Below, piece after piece: positions 16,736 through 24,964 of a stretch of DNA of 35,832 nucleotides (position 1 is the first letter of the stretch; each line of letters begins with the position of its first letter). A program made the position numbers and the translations under genes. The stretch comes from Geobacteraceae bacterium (lineage in GTDB: Bacteria; Desulfobacterota; Desulfuromonadia; Desulfuromonadales; Geopsychrobacteraceae), in the NCBI GenBank assembly GCA_007125165.1, contig SLDV01000168.1, positions 1-35,832 of the forward strand, given 5' to 3'. Below the pieces are notes generated by a model. It saw only the letters and a program-made list of their open reading frames with translations. It searched no databases and was not told the origin of the DNA.

Positions 16736-16774
16736 CTGACATATTCAATTTGCTCGCAGTGCTGGGGAGATCAG

Positions 16775-17095
16775 GTGAATAATTTTGCTGATGTAGAGGT
16801 CGAGGAATTACATTCCGGATTACTAAAAATTCGCCAGCGGCGCAGATTCCTGTGGCTGCTGATTCTGGCGTATGTACCGTTGATGATGCTTGCATTGGCC
16901 GCCGCTGATGCCCAGTGGGTGGTGGTCGCAGCTTTTGCAGCTTGGCTATTGCTGCTGATTCTGGCAGTTGCTCTCATGGCTCTGGTTCGTTGCCCACGTT
17001 GCGGACACTGTTTTCACATGAGTGGCTATTTGTTTCGCCCGGTTCGCAGTTGCTTTGAATGCGGGCTTCATTTAAACGCTGACAAGCGTGCCTGA
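16775..17095 (+). CDS. Membrane protein with C-terminal zinc ribbon, copy 2
   Basis: A 106-aa paralogue of the preceding gene, starting at GTG 16775 with GGGGAGA 4-5 nt upstream. It shares the basic run (KIRQRRRFLWLLILAYVPLMML versus KVRFRRLLLWIVIFAYLPAMMI), two spans, and RCPRCGHCFHMSGYLFRPVRSCFECGLHL. All four Cys of the ribbon are kept and the same distance apart. A tandem duplication followed by divergence explains the pair. Function unknown. Confidence 0.7.
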   Translation: MNNFADVEVEELHSGLLKIRQRRRFLWLLILAYVPLMMLALAAADAQWVVVAAFAAWLLLLILAVALMALVRCPRCGHCFHMSGYLFRPVRSCFECGLHLNADKRA

Positions 17096-17201
17096 GATGA
17101 TCAAACAGGCAAAGGCTCATAGATTTACCCCTCTGCTGGTTAACTGTGATGTCTTTATTGTTGATGCCGGGTCGACCTGCAGATAATAAAAGGATCAACC
17201 G

Positions 17202-17660
17202 ATGAATTACTGGCTGATGAAGTCGGAACCAAATGCCTTCAGTATTGATGACTTGGCTCATCGTTCTGATCAAACTGAGCCCTGGGATGGTGTCCGTAAC
17301 TATCAGGCCCGTAACTTTATGCGTGACCAGATGAAAGTCGGAGATCAGGTGTTTTTCTACCATTCCAACTGCGATGTGCCCGGCATTGTCGGCATTATGG
17401 AGGTTGCCGGCAAGAGCTACCCCGACCCGACCGCTTTTGATCCCCACAGCAAATATTTTGACCCCAAAAGTCATCCAGCCGACCCACGCTGGTTTCTGGT
17501 GGATGTCAAATACTGCCGCCATACCCGTCGAATCATTCCACTGGCGGAACTTAAAGAGCATGAACCTCTGGAAGGGATGCAGTTGCTGCGCAAAGGTAAT
17601 CGACTGTCGATTATGCCGGTGACAAAGAAACAGTGGGACTATATTTTACGGCTTGAATAA
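17202..17660 (+). CDS. EVE domain protein
   Basis: A 152-aa cytoplasmic protein that is almost entirely one EVE domain (PUA-like fold, related to YTH/ASCH), which binds modified nucleobases in RNA or DNA. Family marks are the N-terminal YWLMKSEP, WDGVRNYQARNFMRD, and VFFYHSNCDVPGIVGIMEV. AAAGGAT is placed 7 nt before ATG 17202. It stands alone here, with no restriction or modification genes beside it, which suits the housekeeping proteobacterial form rather than a defence-associated fusion. Confidence 0.93.
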   Translation: MNYWLMKSEPNAFSIDDLAHRSDQTEPWDGVRNYQARNFMRDQMKVGDQVFFYHSNCDVPGIVGIMEVAGKSYPDPTAFDPHSKYFDPKSHPADPRWFLVDVKYCRHTRRIIPLAELKEHEPLEGMQLLRKGNRLSIMPVTKKQWDYILRLE

Positions 17661-17812
17661 TCAGATATGGATAACGGTTTTTTGCTTCGTAGGGCAGGAG
17701 CTGCCGACCAGTGCCGGAGTATGAAACAAATGATGGACGGTGTCCATCCTGCCTGAATGGTTCGAGCGGGAGCTAACATCAGCCTTTTCGTTGACACAAA
17801 GTGAGTTGATCA

Positions 17813-18661
<849 letters not shown>

Positions 18662-18664
18662 CTC

Positions 18665-18750
18665 TAAATATGGGGTAAATATGGGGACATAATACCAATA
18701 AAATTCTGAAATTTTATTGGTATTATGTCCCCATATTTACCCCATATTTA
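18665..18750. repeat. 86-bp perfect palindrome (41-bp arms, 4-nt loop)
   Basis: The arms at 18665-18705 and 18710-18750 are exact reverse complements around the loop CTGA. Each arm holds the nested repeat AATATGGGGTAAATATGGGG and the core GGGGACATAATACC. It starts 3 nt after the FNT stop, and its right arm supplies the stop codon and last codons of the convergent MerR gene. It can act as a bidirectional terminator. The absence of any compensatory change suggests a recent arrival, as with RAYT/IS200-type palindromic elements. Confidence 0.9.
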
Positions 18751-19603
18751 ATGCCGGAAACTCGCGTACACAGAGATCGCCGATCTGATTCAGGTCGGTA
18801 CAGACCAGGATGCCGGGCAGATACATGCCGTTGCGCAGGGCGTAGCCACCGGCGATTAGTTTTATCCGCTCCGGCAGGTTTTTGCGTAGCCGGGCCAGAT
18901 CCTGCTTTGCCTGACGAGTGGACGAATGAACGCTGAAGGAGATGGCGACTGCGTCAGCGCCGTGCAGTTCGGTCATCTGCTCAACTTCTACCAGAGGAAG
19001 TTCCTCGCCAATGATGATACAGTCAAGCCCTTCACAGTGAAACAGTGCCGCAGACAGTAGCAGTCCGAGTTTATGACGTTCACCGCTCAAGGTCAGAAAA
19101 ACAATCCTGCCGCGTGGCTGTCGCTGAGGATAGAGCTGCTCTTTCAGCAGCTCTGCCAGCGTGTCTGAGAGCAGGTGTTCGCGGGCAATAGAAAGGCTTC
19201 CATCAACCCAGCGCCGGTCCATGATGTCTATCAGGGGTACAGCGACTTGAAGAACAAACTGCCGCAATCCCTTCTGTACCAGGCGGTGCCGTAGCTCCTT
19301 GTCGATTTTGCCGACGGGAAGCTTTTTGGTCAGATAATCAAGATCATTCTGTTCAACGGGTTTTTGTTGCTGGTGCAGAAAATGCTGACGTTCAGTGGCC
19401 GTCATGGCAAATATCTGCTTTGGACGATGACCGAGATTCTGCAATTTCTTAATGATGCGCAGATGCTCGACCTGTTCACTGGGATACAGGCGATGCCCGC
19501 GAGCGTCGCGCTCAGGGCGGGGAAAGCCGAAGCGACGTTCCCACACTCTCAGGGTATCAGCGCCGATGCCCAGCTCCTGACTCAGTTGTTGAATTGTTAC
19601 CAT
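18737..19603 (-). CDS. MerR-family regulator with B12-binding domain (CarH/LitR-like)
   Basis: A 288-aa transcription factor. Residues 1-70 are a MerR winged helix (TIQQLSQELGIGADTLRVWERRFGFP). Residues about 95-160 form a four-helix B12-cap with the Wx9EH motif (W132, E142, H143). Residues 165-285 are a cobalamin-binding Rossmann domain with E175-x-H177-x-x-G180, where H177 is the expected cobalt ligand; the usual Asp is Glu. In light-sensing CarH the residue after the Trp is a His that caps cobalt after photolysis; here it is Val133, so photochemistry may differ. It likely represses the divergent operon and itself in a B12- or light-dependent manner. The last codons lie inside the palindromic element. 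Confidence 0.9.
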   Translation of the reverse strand: MVTIQQLSQELGIGADTLRVWERRFGFPRPERDARGHRLYPSEQVEHLRIIKKLQNLGHRPKQIFAMTATERQHFLHQQQKPVEQNDLDYLTKKLPVGKIDKELRHRLVQKGLRQFVLQVAVPLIDIMDRRWVDGSLSIAREHLLSDTLAELLKEQLYPQRQPRGRIVFLTLSGERHKLGLLLSAALFHCEGLDCIIIGEELPLVEVEQMTELHGADAVAISFSVHSSTRQAKQDLARLRKNLPERIKLIAGGYALRNGMYLPGILVCTDLNQIGDLCVREFPALNMG

Positions 19604-19607
19604 GATT

Positions 19608-19620
19608 TTGTCCTAGACAA
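19608..19620. promoter_or_regulatory. Candidate operator of the MerR/B12 regulator
   Basis: TTGTCCTAGACAA is a perfect inverted repeat (TTGTC-N3-GACAA) in the 90-bp divergent region, 5 bp from the regulator's start. It overlaps a second palindrome, ACAATTGT. MerR-type regulators bind such dyads between divergent promoters; assignment to this protein is inferred. Confidence 0.45.
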
Positions 19621-19693
19621 TTGTTCACATGTTGAAATAATATATTAAAAACAATTTTTTGAAAACCCCCGACGTGGATAAAAGGAGAATTTT

Positions 19694-20011
19694 ATGGATA
19701 ACAAGCTGGAGCAACTATTTTACATTGCCCTGGGTGGGGCTTTGTCAATGAAGGAAAAGCTGGAACAAAACAGTGAGGAAATCAGCAAATGGCAAAGTGA
19801 AGCAGAGGCAAATGCTCGGGCGTTTCTTGATGAACTGGCAGAGCGCGGCGAGCAGGAAAAAGATCACTTCAGGCAGATGCTCAAAGAGCAGATTAAAGAG
19901 GTGATCAAGGAGCTGGACCTGGCGACCAAAGAAGATCTGGCCACACTGAAGAAAGATCTGGCTGCAATGAAGAAAGATCTGGCCACATTGAAAAAGGATA
20001 TGGATCGCTAG
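19694..20011 (+). CDS. Phasin-like coiled-coil protein
   Basis: A 105-aa protein with a short N-terminal hydrophobic helix (QLFYIALGGALSMKEKL) and a long coiled coil ending in heptad-like repeats (KEDLATLKKDLAAMKKDLATLKKDM). The layout resembles the small polyhydroxyalkanoate-regulator/phasin-like family (COG3937) often placed beside ABC1/UbiB kinases. AAAGGAG precedes ATG 19694 at good spacing. Its stop is 1 nt from the GTG of the kinase-like gene, so the two are coupled. A role in granule or membrane surface binding is inference; no PHA synthase is in the window. Confidence 0.7.
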   Translation: MDNKLEQLFYIALGGALSMKEKLEQNSEEISKWQSEAEANARAFLDELAERGEQEKDHFRQMLKEQIKEVIKELDLATKEDLATLKKDLAAMKKDLATLKKDMDR

Positions 20012-20012
20012 C

Positions 20013-21581
20013 GTGGATCGTGTTTTTCTTGTCCTGCACCTTTGCCGTCCCGGGCGTAGCTATGCCGTTTTCAGTTTTCTGATGACGGTTTTTCTGCTAT
20101 TTCGGCGACGTTCCCGCTGGCTGCTGTGGCGTCCTCTGGCACCAGAACCTCTGGTTGAGAATGTTCGCATGCTGGGGGCCAGTTTTCTCAAGCTGGCCCA
20201 GGTTCTGGCTACCAGGGCGGATTTTTTTGATCAGGAGTATTTGGCTGCCCTGCGCCAATTGCATGATCGTATGCCTGCCATGACCCAGGTTGACCGGCAC
20301 AGGGTGTTCAAGCGGGCTTTTCCTGATCCATCAGTGTTTGAAGATTTTGATGATCAGCCGATCGCCAGTGCTTCCATTGGCCAGGTTCACCGCGCCCGTT
20401 TGAGGTCCGATGGTCAGGACGTTGCGGTCAAGCTGCTGCGCTGGAATATCCGCGTGCAGGTGCAGGTAGACATTGTTCTGCTCAATCTGTTTCTGCGCTT
20501 GTTTCGCCCCCTGTTCACCGACCAGACCCGTCATTCTATCGAATCGGTCTTAAGCGCCTTTACCAGGGTTATACGTCAGGAAGTCAGTATGGCTCAGGAA
20601 CTGGCTAACCTGGAACTGTTCAGCCAGACCTACATTGACGCCGGAGTGCGTTTTCCGGTGCCGTTCAAGTCATTGTGTAGTGACGATGCCCTGGTGATGA
20701 GCTTTGAAGAGGGTGCCCGCATTGATGATGTCCGCCAGATTGAGGCTTGGGGGGTCGATTTTTCCGTGCTGATGAAAACCCTGGTGTTGTTTTACACCGA
20801 GCAGATGCTGGTCAAGGGGTTTTTCCACGCTGATCCCCATCCCGGCAATTTGCTGGTGACGGCAGAGGGGGAACTGATTCTGCTCGATTTCGGTATGGTC
20901 AGCAGGATTCCCCAGGACATGCGCCAGGCGATGATTTACGCGGTCAAGGCCGCCTATGAGCGTGACTATCAACTGCTGGTTGGTGCGACCCGGCGCATGG
21001 GCATGTTGACCGAAGAGGCCGACGGCGCTGATTTAAGTCGAATTGCCGAAAACCTGTTTGCCATATTTGACAGCGACCATCTTGGTGCATCAAGTATGCA
21101 GCAGTTGGCTTTCGGCGTGCTTGAGGTCTTGCAAGACCAACCTTTCAAGTTGCCCCAGGACGTGATTTATGTCATGCGGGTCAGCTCCCTGATTGAAGGG
21201 TTGGGGACCCAGTATGTCGAAAACTTTAATGGTATTAAGGATATTTTACCGATCCTTAAAGAAAATCTCCCCCGTGCACTGGGGGAAGATCGGGGTGTTA
21301 TCGACCGGTTAACGCAGGAAGTATCCCGGCTGCCCTTGACCTTGACACAGGCTCGTAAAGTTATTGAACAGGCTGAACAGGGCGACCTGACTGTCCGTAT
21401 GGCCCGGGCAGATCGCGATTTTCTGATCGAAAAAATGGGCAGTTACCTGCGCCGCCTGGGGCTGATGATTTTTTTCCTGGCGTTGGCCTTTTACTTTCAA
21501 CAACTGTCGCTCCGATCCGGAACCCTGCTGTCAATCATCAGTCTGGTCCTGGCCGCGTGGATGTTGCGTGACAAAAAATGA
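20013..21581 (+). CDS. ABC1/UbiB/AarF-type atypical kinase
   Basis: A 522-aa protein starting at GTG 20013, one base after the previous stop. UbiB-family marks: the KxGQ region reads FLKLAQVLATRAD (Gly to Ala), the Ala-rich loop PIASASIGQVHRARL replaces a P-loop, VAVKLL holds the Lys, HADPHPGN is the catalytic loop and LLDFGM the metal site. Two hydrophobic segments at the C-terminus (about 475-515) anchor it. The family assists quinone biosynthesis or lipid handling by ATPase activity. In an organism presumed to use menaquinone its role may be lipid/quinone extraction rather than ubiquinone synthesis. No ubi or men genes are beside it. Confidence 0.88.
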   Translation: MDRVFLVLHLCRPGRSYAVFSFLMTVFLLFRRRSRWLLWRPLAPEPLVENVRMLGASFLKLAQVLATRADFFDQEYLAALRQLHDRMPAMTQVDRHRVFKRAFPDPSVFEDFDDQPIASASIGQVHRARLRSDGQDVAVKLLRWNIRVQVQVDIVLLNLFLRLFRPLFTDQTRHSIESVLSAFTRVIRQEVSMAQELANLELFSQTYIDAGVRFPVPFKSLCSDDALVMSFEEGARIDDVRQIEAWGVDFSVLMKTLVLFYTEQMLVKGFFHADPHPGNLLVTAEGELILLDFGMVSRIPQDMRQAMIYAVKAAYERDYQLLVGATRRMGMLTEEADGADLSRIAENLFAIFDSDHLGASSMQQLAFGVLEVLQDQPFKLPQDVIYVMRVSSLIEGLGTQYVENFNGIKDILPILKENLPRALGEDRGVIDRLTQEVSRLPLTLTQARKVIEQAEQGDLTVRMARADRDFLIEKMGSYLRRLGLMIFFLALAFYFQQLSLRSGTLLSIISLVLAAWMLRDKK

Positions 21582-21610
21582 ACTGAGTATATCCAAGCCA
21601 CCATCTGCAT

Positions 21611-21635
21611 CAGGAGAAGGGGTCAAGCGGAAGAT
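21611..21635. repeat. Second copy of the 25-bp edge of the 861-972 element
   Basis: CAGGAGAAGG followed by GGTCAAGCGGAAGAT matches 948-972 at 24 of 25 positions, and similarity fades over the next 15 bases. Only the right end of the composite element is present here, so this is a partial copy in the 89-bp gap before the next gene. Confidence 0.7.
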
Positions 21636-21670
21636 CAGCGCTATTCAGAAAAAATGGTGAGGTTGTGTAA

Positions 21671-21937
21671 ATGAGTTATGTTGAAAACCATAAAGAGATT
21701 ATTCTCGAAAACTTAACCGGGTTTTTTGCAGAGCAGTTGGTCGAAGACCCGGCCGGATTGCTTGGGCAGTTGGAGCGCGAGTTGCGCAGCCTTTACGTGC
21801 GTCAGGGGAACGATTGGACCGGGCGTGGTGAGATTGGCGATGCCAAGCTTGAAGCAACCATAGCCGTACTTGAAGCGGCGCGGGCCGAGTGCCTGGAACA
21901 ACTGAAACACCAGAAAAACACCAGGGGGCAATCATGA
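21671..21937 (+). CDS. Hypothetical protein coupled to flavoprotein
   Basis: An 88-aa soluble, mostly helical, acidic protein (MSYVENHKEIILENLTGFF...). No motif or family is recognised. There is no signal peptide and no Cys cluster. Its stop overlaps the start of the flavoprotein gene by 4 bases (ATGA), and GAGG lies upstream of its ATG. The tight coupling suggests that it works with that enzyme or is expressed in a fixed ratio to it. Confidence 0.65.
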   Translation: MSYVENHKEIILENLTGFFAEQLVEDPAGLLGQLERELRSLYVRQGNDWTGRGEIGDAKLEATIAVLEAARAECLEQLKHQKNTRGQS

Positions 21938-22890
21938 AAGCGGCAGTGATCGGAGCCGGAGTGGCGGGAGTGACTATCGCTCGTGAATTACAGGATCAGG
22001 GCGCGACAGTTACTCTTTTTGATAAAAGCAAGGGAACCGGTGGACGTTTGTCAAGCCGCTCCTGGCAGGGAGGTTGGATCGATCATGGTGCCCCCTATTT
22101 TGCCGCCCGGACAGATCAGTTTGCTCGCTATCTGCGCTCCCAGGTTTCGTCACATAGTCTCCAGTCGTGGGAGGGGCGGATTCGCGGAATTCCTAATCAG
22201 GATGAACTGCTGGGCTACATAGGTTTCCCACGCAACAGCAGTATTACCCGGTCGTTGCTCGGCGATATCAACTTTCAGCCATCGACCCGCATCGCCAGGT
22301 TGGTGCACGATGGTAACAATTGGTTGCTTTTTAATGACGGCGAATCCTTGTTGGGACATTGGGATCTGCTGGTGATAACGGCACCGGCCCCCCAGACCCT
22401 TGCTCTGGTGCGCGACCTTCCCGAAATGGCCGATCAGGTGCGAAAGGCCGAGATGGAGGCCTGCTGGGTGGCAGCGGTACAGCTATCTACTCCCCTGAAC
22501 GAGGCAGCCGAGGTGATGATTGATCCGGCTCCGGGGCTTAGGCGGATTGTCGCTAACAGTGCCAAGCCCGGGCGCAACAATCAAAATGTCTATCTGTTAC
22601 AGGCTACCGTTGACTGGACGCAGGAACATCTCGAAGACGCACCGCAACAGGTGGGTGCAATGCTGTGCAATTTATTTGTCCGGAGCTTTTCTCTAACAGC
22701 GCAGTCAGAACTGTTGTTTGCTCATCGGTGGCGCTATGCATTTACTAAAACACCACTGGGCAAAAACTTTTTATGGAGCCAGGGTTTGCAAATAGGTATT
22801 TGCGGCGATTGGTGTATCGGTCGCAGCGTTGAAGATGCCTGGACAAGCGCTATGGCGCTGGCCAGGCAGATCAGTCGTTACGGTGATTGA
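21934..22890 (+). CDS. Renalase-like FAD/NAD(P)-dependent oxidoreductase
   Basis: A 318-aa flavoprotein. ATG 21934 is chosen because the dinucleotide fold begins at once (MKAAVIGAGVAGVTIARELQ) and AGGGGGC lies upstream; an earlier in-frame codon at 21889 would add an unneeded leader. Further marks: an acidic end of strand 2 (TLFDKSKGTGGRLSSR), DHGAPYF (family signature), and a C-terminal FAD contact near GICGDWCIGRSVEDAWTSA. It belongs to the COG3380 group related to amine oxidases and renalase, which in bacteria recycle damaged NAD(P)H isomers or are of unknown role. It lies in the cluster divergent from the B12-type regulator. Confidence 0.88.
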   Translation: MKAAVIGAGVAGVTIARELQDQGATVTLFDKSKGTGGRLSSRSWQGGWIDHGAPYFAARTDQFARYLRSQVSSHSLQSWEGRIRGIPNQDELLGYIGFPRNSSITRSLLGDINFQPSTRIARLVHDGNNWLLFNDGESLLGHWDLLVITAPAPQTLALVRDLPEMADQVRKAEMEACWVAAVQLSTPLNEAAEVMIDPAPGLRRIVANSAKPGRNNQNVYLLQATVDWTQEHLEDAPQQVGAMLCNLFVRSFSLTAQSELLFAHRWRYAFTKTPLGKNFLWSQGLQIGICGDWCIGRSVEDAWTSAMALARQISRYGD

Positions 22891-23229
22891 CTGGTAGTGT
22901 AGACAACCTCAGGCAGGTGAGATTTTGCACTAAAAATAGTACTGTGCTAGCATCCTGCGATATTTGTTATTGATTCTCATTCTACCGCATGTCAGGTCGG
23001 GCAGTCTGAACGTGATTTATTACGGAGCAGGCCAGGACGACAGGCGCGTTGAAGCTGTGTTCCGCAACATTTGAGCATCAGTGGACTGCGTGATCTGGTA
23101 TCACCAAGCCATAGAGCTTAATCGTCTTCTATTTCTGCTTTCCAGCACTCTGCCGGACATTATTGCCCGAACCTCATGCACAACCTGATGTTGCCTGCTA
23201 ACGGCAGGGTATTTCTGGAGGTATGTTCT

Positions 23230-24891
23230 ATGGAAGAAAGCAACAAGAAAGACCAGGAAGAAACAACCCTTATTGACAAGATTGACCCGGACGGTGAGGT
23301 TTGTCCCATCGATACAGACTATCAGGTGGGACAGGATAACATCCAGTTCAAGTTGGGGCGTTACGGTTTCGATCTTCACAACCCGGTCTTTGGTGTGGCC
23401 AGTGTAGGGGTTATTCTTTTTGTCGTCCTGACAATAGCATTTCAGGCCCAGGCCGAACCCCTGTTTGGTGACTTGCGTGGTTGGTTGACATCCAACCTCG
23501 ACTGGTTCTTTATCGGTGCCGGTAATGTTTTTGTCCTGGTGTGCCTTGGCATCATTGTTTCTCCTTTGGGTCGAGTGCGCCTCGGCGGCACTGAGGCGAC
23601 GCCGGATTTCAGTTATTTAGGCTGGTTTTCCATGTTGTTTGCTGCCGGCATGGGGATCGGTCTGATGTTCTACGCTGTGTCGGAGCCATTAGCGCATTTC
23701 AATAGTGCCTTTGGCGGAATCACTGTTGAAGGTGGTGTCAGAACCGACTGGGCGCCGCTGGCGGGCGCTGCCGGTGATGCTCTGGCGGCGGAACGACTGG
23801 GGATGGCAGCGACCATTTATCACTGGGGGCTACACCCCTGGGCGTTTTATTCGGTGCTGGCGTTGGGGCTGGCCCTGTTTTCGTTCAACAAGGGACTGCC
23901 GTTGACCGTACGTTCTGTTTTTTACCCCCTGCTTGGTGAGCGGATATGGGGCTGGCCGGGCCACGTTATCGATATTGTGGCCATTTTTGCAACCCTCTTC
24001 GGCCTCGCCACCTCTCTGGGCCTGGGAGCCGCTCAGGCCGCTTCAGGTTTGAACTATCTGTTTGACCTGCCTCCGGGAACAACAACCCAGGTGTTGCTGA
24101 TTGCAGCTATCACTGTAGTCGCGCTAATTTCTGTGGTGGCCGGGGTTGAAGCCGGAGTCCAGAAGTTGTCAAAAATCAATATGTCGCTGGCAGCGCTGTT
24201 GATGTTATTTGTTTTTATCGTCGGCCCGACTCTGGCTATTGTGACAGGTTTCTTTTCCAATCTCGGCGCTTATCTTCAGCATCTGCCGGCCCTGGCTAAT
24301 CCCATCGGCCGTGAAGACAGCAACTTTGCCCAGGGCTGGACAGCCTTTTACTGGGCCTGGTGGATTTCCTGGTCCCCCTTTGTCGGCATGTTCATCGCCC
24401 GGGTCTCACGCGGTAGAACCGTTCGCGAATTCCTGGTTTCAGTGCTGTTGATTCCGTCAGCTGCCTGCGTTCTGTGGATGACCGTATTCGGCAGTACCGC
24501 CATCAGCCAATTTGTCAAAGATGGGTATACCGCAGCAGCCGAAGCGGCGTTGCCTCTGCAGCTTTTCACCATGCTGGATATTCTGCCGCTGGCTCAGATT
24601 ACCTCTTTTATTGCTATTATACTGGTTATCGTCTTTTTCGTGACCTCTTCCGATTCCGGTTCTCTGGTTATTGATACTATCGCTGCCGGTGGAAAGGTTG
24701 AGGCACCGATCCCTCAACGGGTCTTCTGGGTCACCTTTGAAGGACTGGTAGCCATCGCCCTGATCATTGGCGGCGGCTTGGTCGCCCTGCAGGCCATGGC
24801 GGTTTCAACCGGCTTTCCCTTCACCATTCTCCTGCTGATCAGCTGCTGGTCTCTGATCAAGGGCTTGGCTTCAGAGCCGCGTCCCAAGTAA
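23230..24891 (+). CDS. BCCT-family transporter (glycine betaine/choline/carnitine type)
   Basis: A 553-aa inner-membrane protein with twelve hydrophobic segments. The start is ATG 23230 (MEESNKKDQ), with GGAGGT 7 nt upstream. Family marks: AAGMGIGLMFYAVSEPLAHF in TM3 (the BetP-type Na+/substrate region) and the Trp-rich signature FYWAWWISWSPFVGMFIARVSRGRTVREF in TM8. The substrate is probably a betaine-like quaternary ammonium compound. The glycine-rich GMGIGL favours Na+ coupling. The 339-bp gap before it (22891-23229) holds no gene I can support. The next two genes follow on the same strand. Confidence 0.93.
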   Translation: MEESNKKDQEETTLIDKIDPDGEVCPIDTDYQVGQDNIQFKLGRYGFDLHNPVFGVASVGVILFVVLTIAFQAQAEPLFGDLRGWLTSNLDWFFIGAGNVFVLVCLGIIVSPLGRVRLGGTEATPDFSYLGWFSMLFAAGMGIGLMFYAVSEPLAHFNSAFGGITVEGGVRTDWAPLAGAAGDALAAERLGMAATIYHWGLHPWAFYSVLALGLALFSFNKGLPLTVRSVFYPLLGERIWGWPGHVIDIVAIFATLFGLATSLGLGAAQAASGLNYLFDLPPGTTTQVLLIAAITVVALISVVAGVEAGVQKLSKINMSLAALLMLFVFIVGPTLAIVTGFFSNLGAYLQHLPALANPIGREDSNFAQGWTAFYWAWWISWSPFVGMFIARVSRGRTVREFLVSVLLIPSAACVLWMTVFGSTAISQFVKDGYTAAAEAALPLQLFTMLDILPLAQITSFIAIILVIVFFVTSSDSGSLVIDTIAAGGKVEAPIPQRVFWVTFEGLVAIALIIGGGLVALQAMAVSTGFPFTILLLISCWSLIKGLASEPRPK

Positions 24892-24902
24892 CATCAACAT
24901 CG

Positions 24903-24942
24903 GATCTGCGGAAGAACGGGATTCCCCGTTCTTCCGCAGATC
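24903..24942. terminator. Perfect 18-bp hairpin after the BCCT gene
   Basis: GATCTGCGGAAGAACGGG (24903-24920) and its exact complement (24925-24942) surround the loop ATTC. No T-run follows, so it may protect the BCCT mRNA 3' end or attenuate read-through into the CBS gene 23 bp on. Confidence 0.7.
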
Positions 24943-24964
24943 TCATTATAGTACCTGGGGTTAA

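Noticed and set aside
22960-22990. Fur-box-like sequence before the BCCT gene
   Set aside because: TTATTGATTCTCATTC matches only half of the Fur 7-1-7 pattern and no iron gene is nearby.
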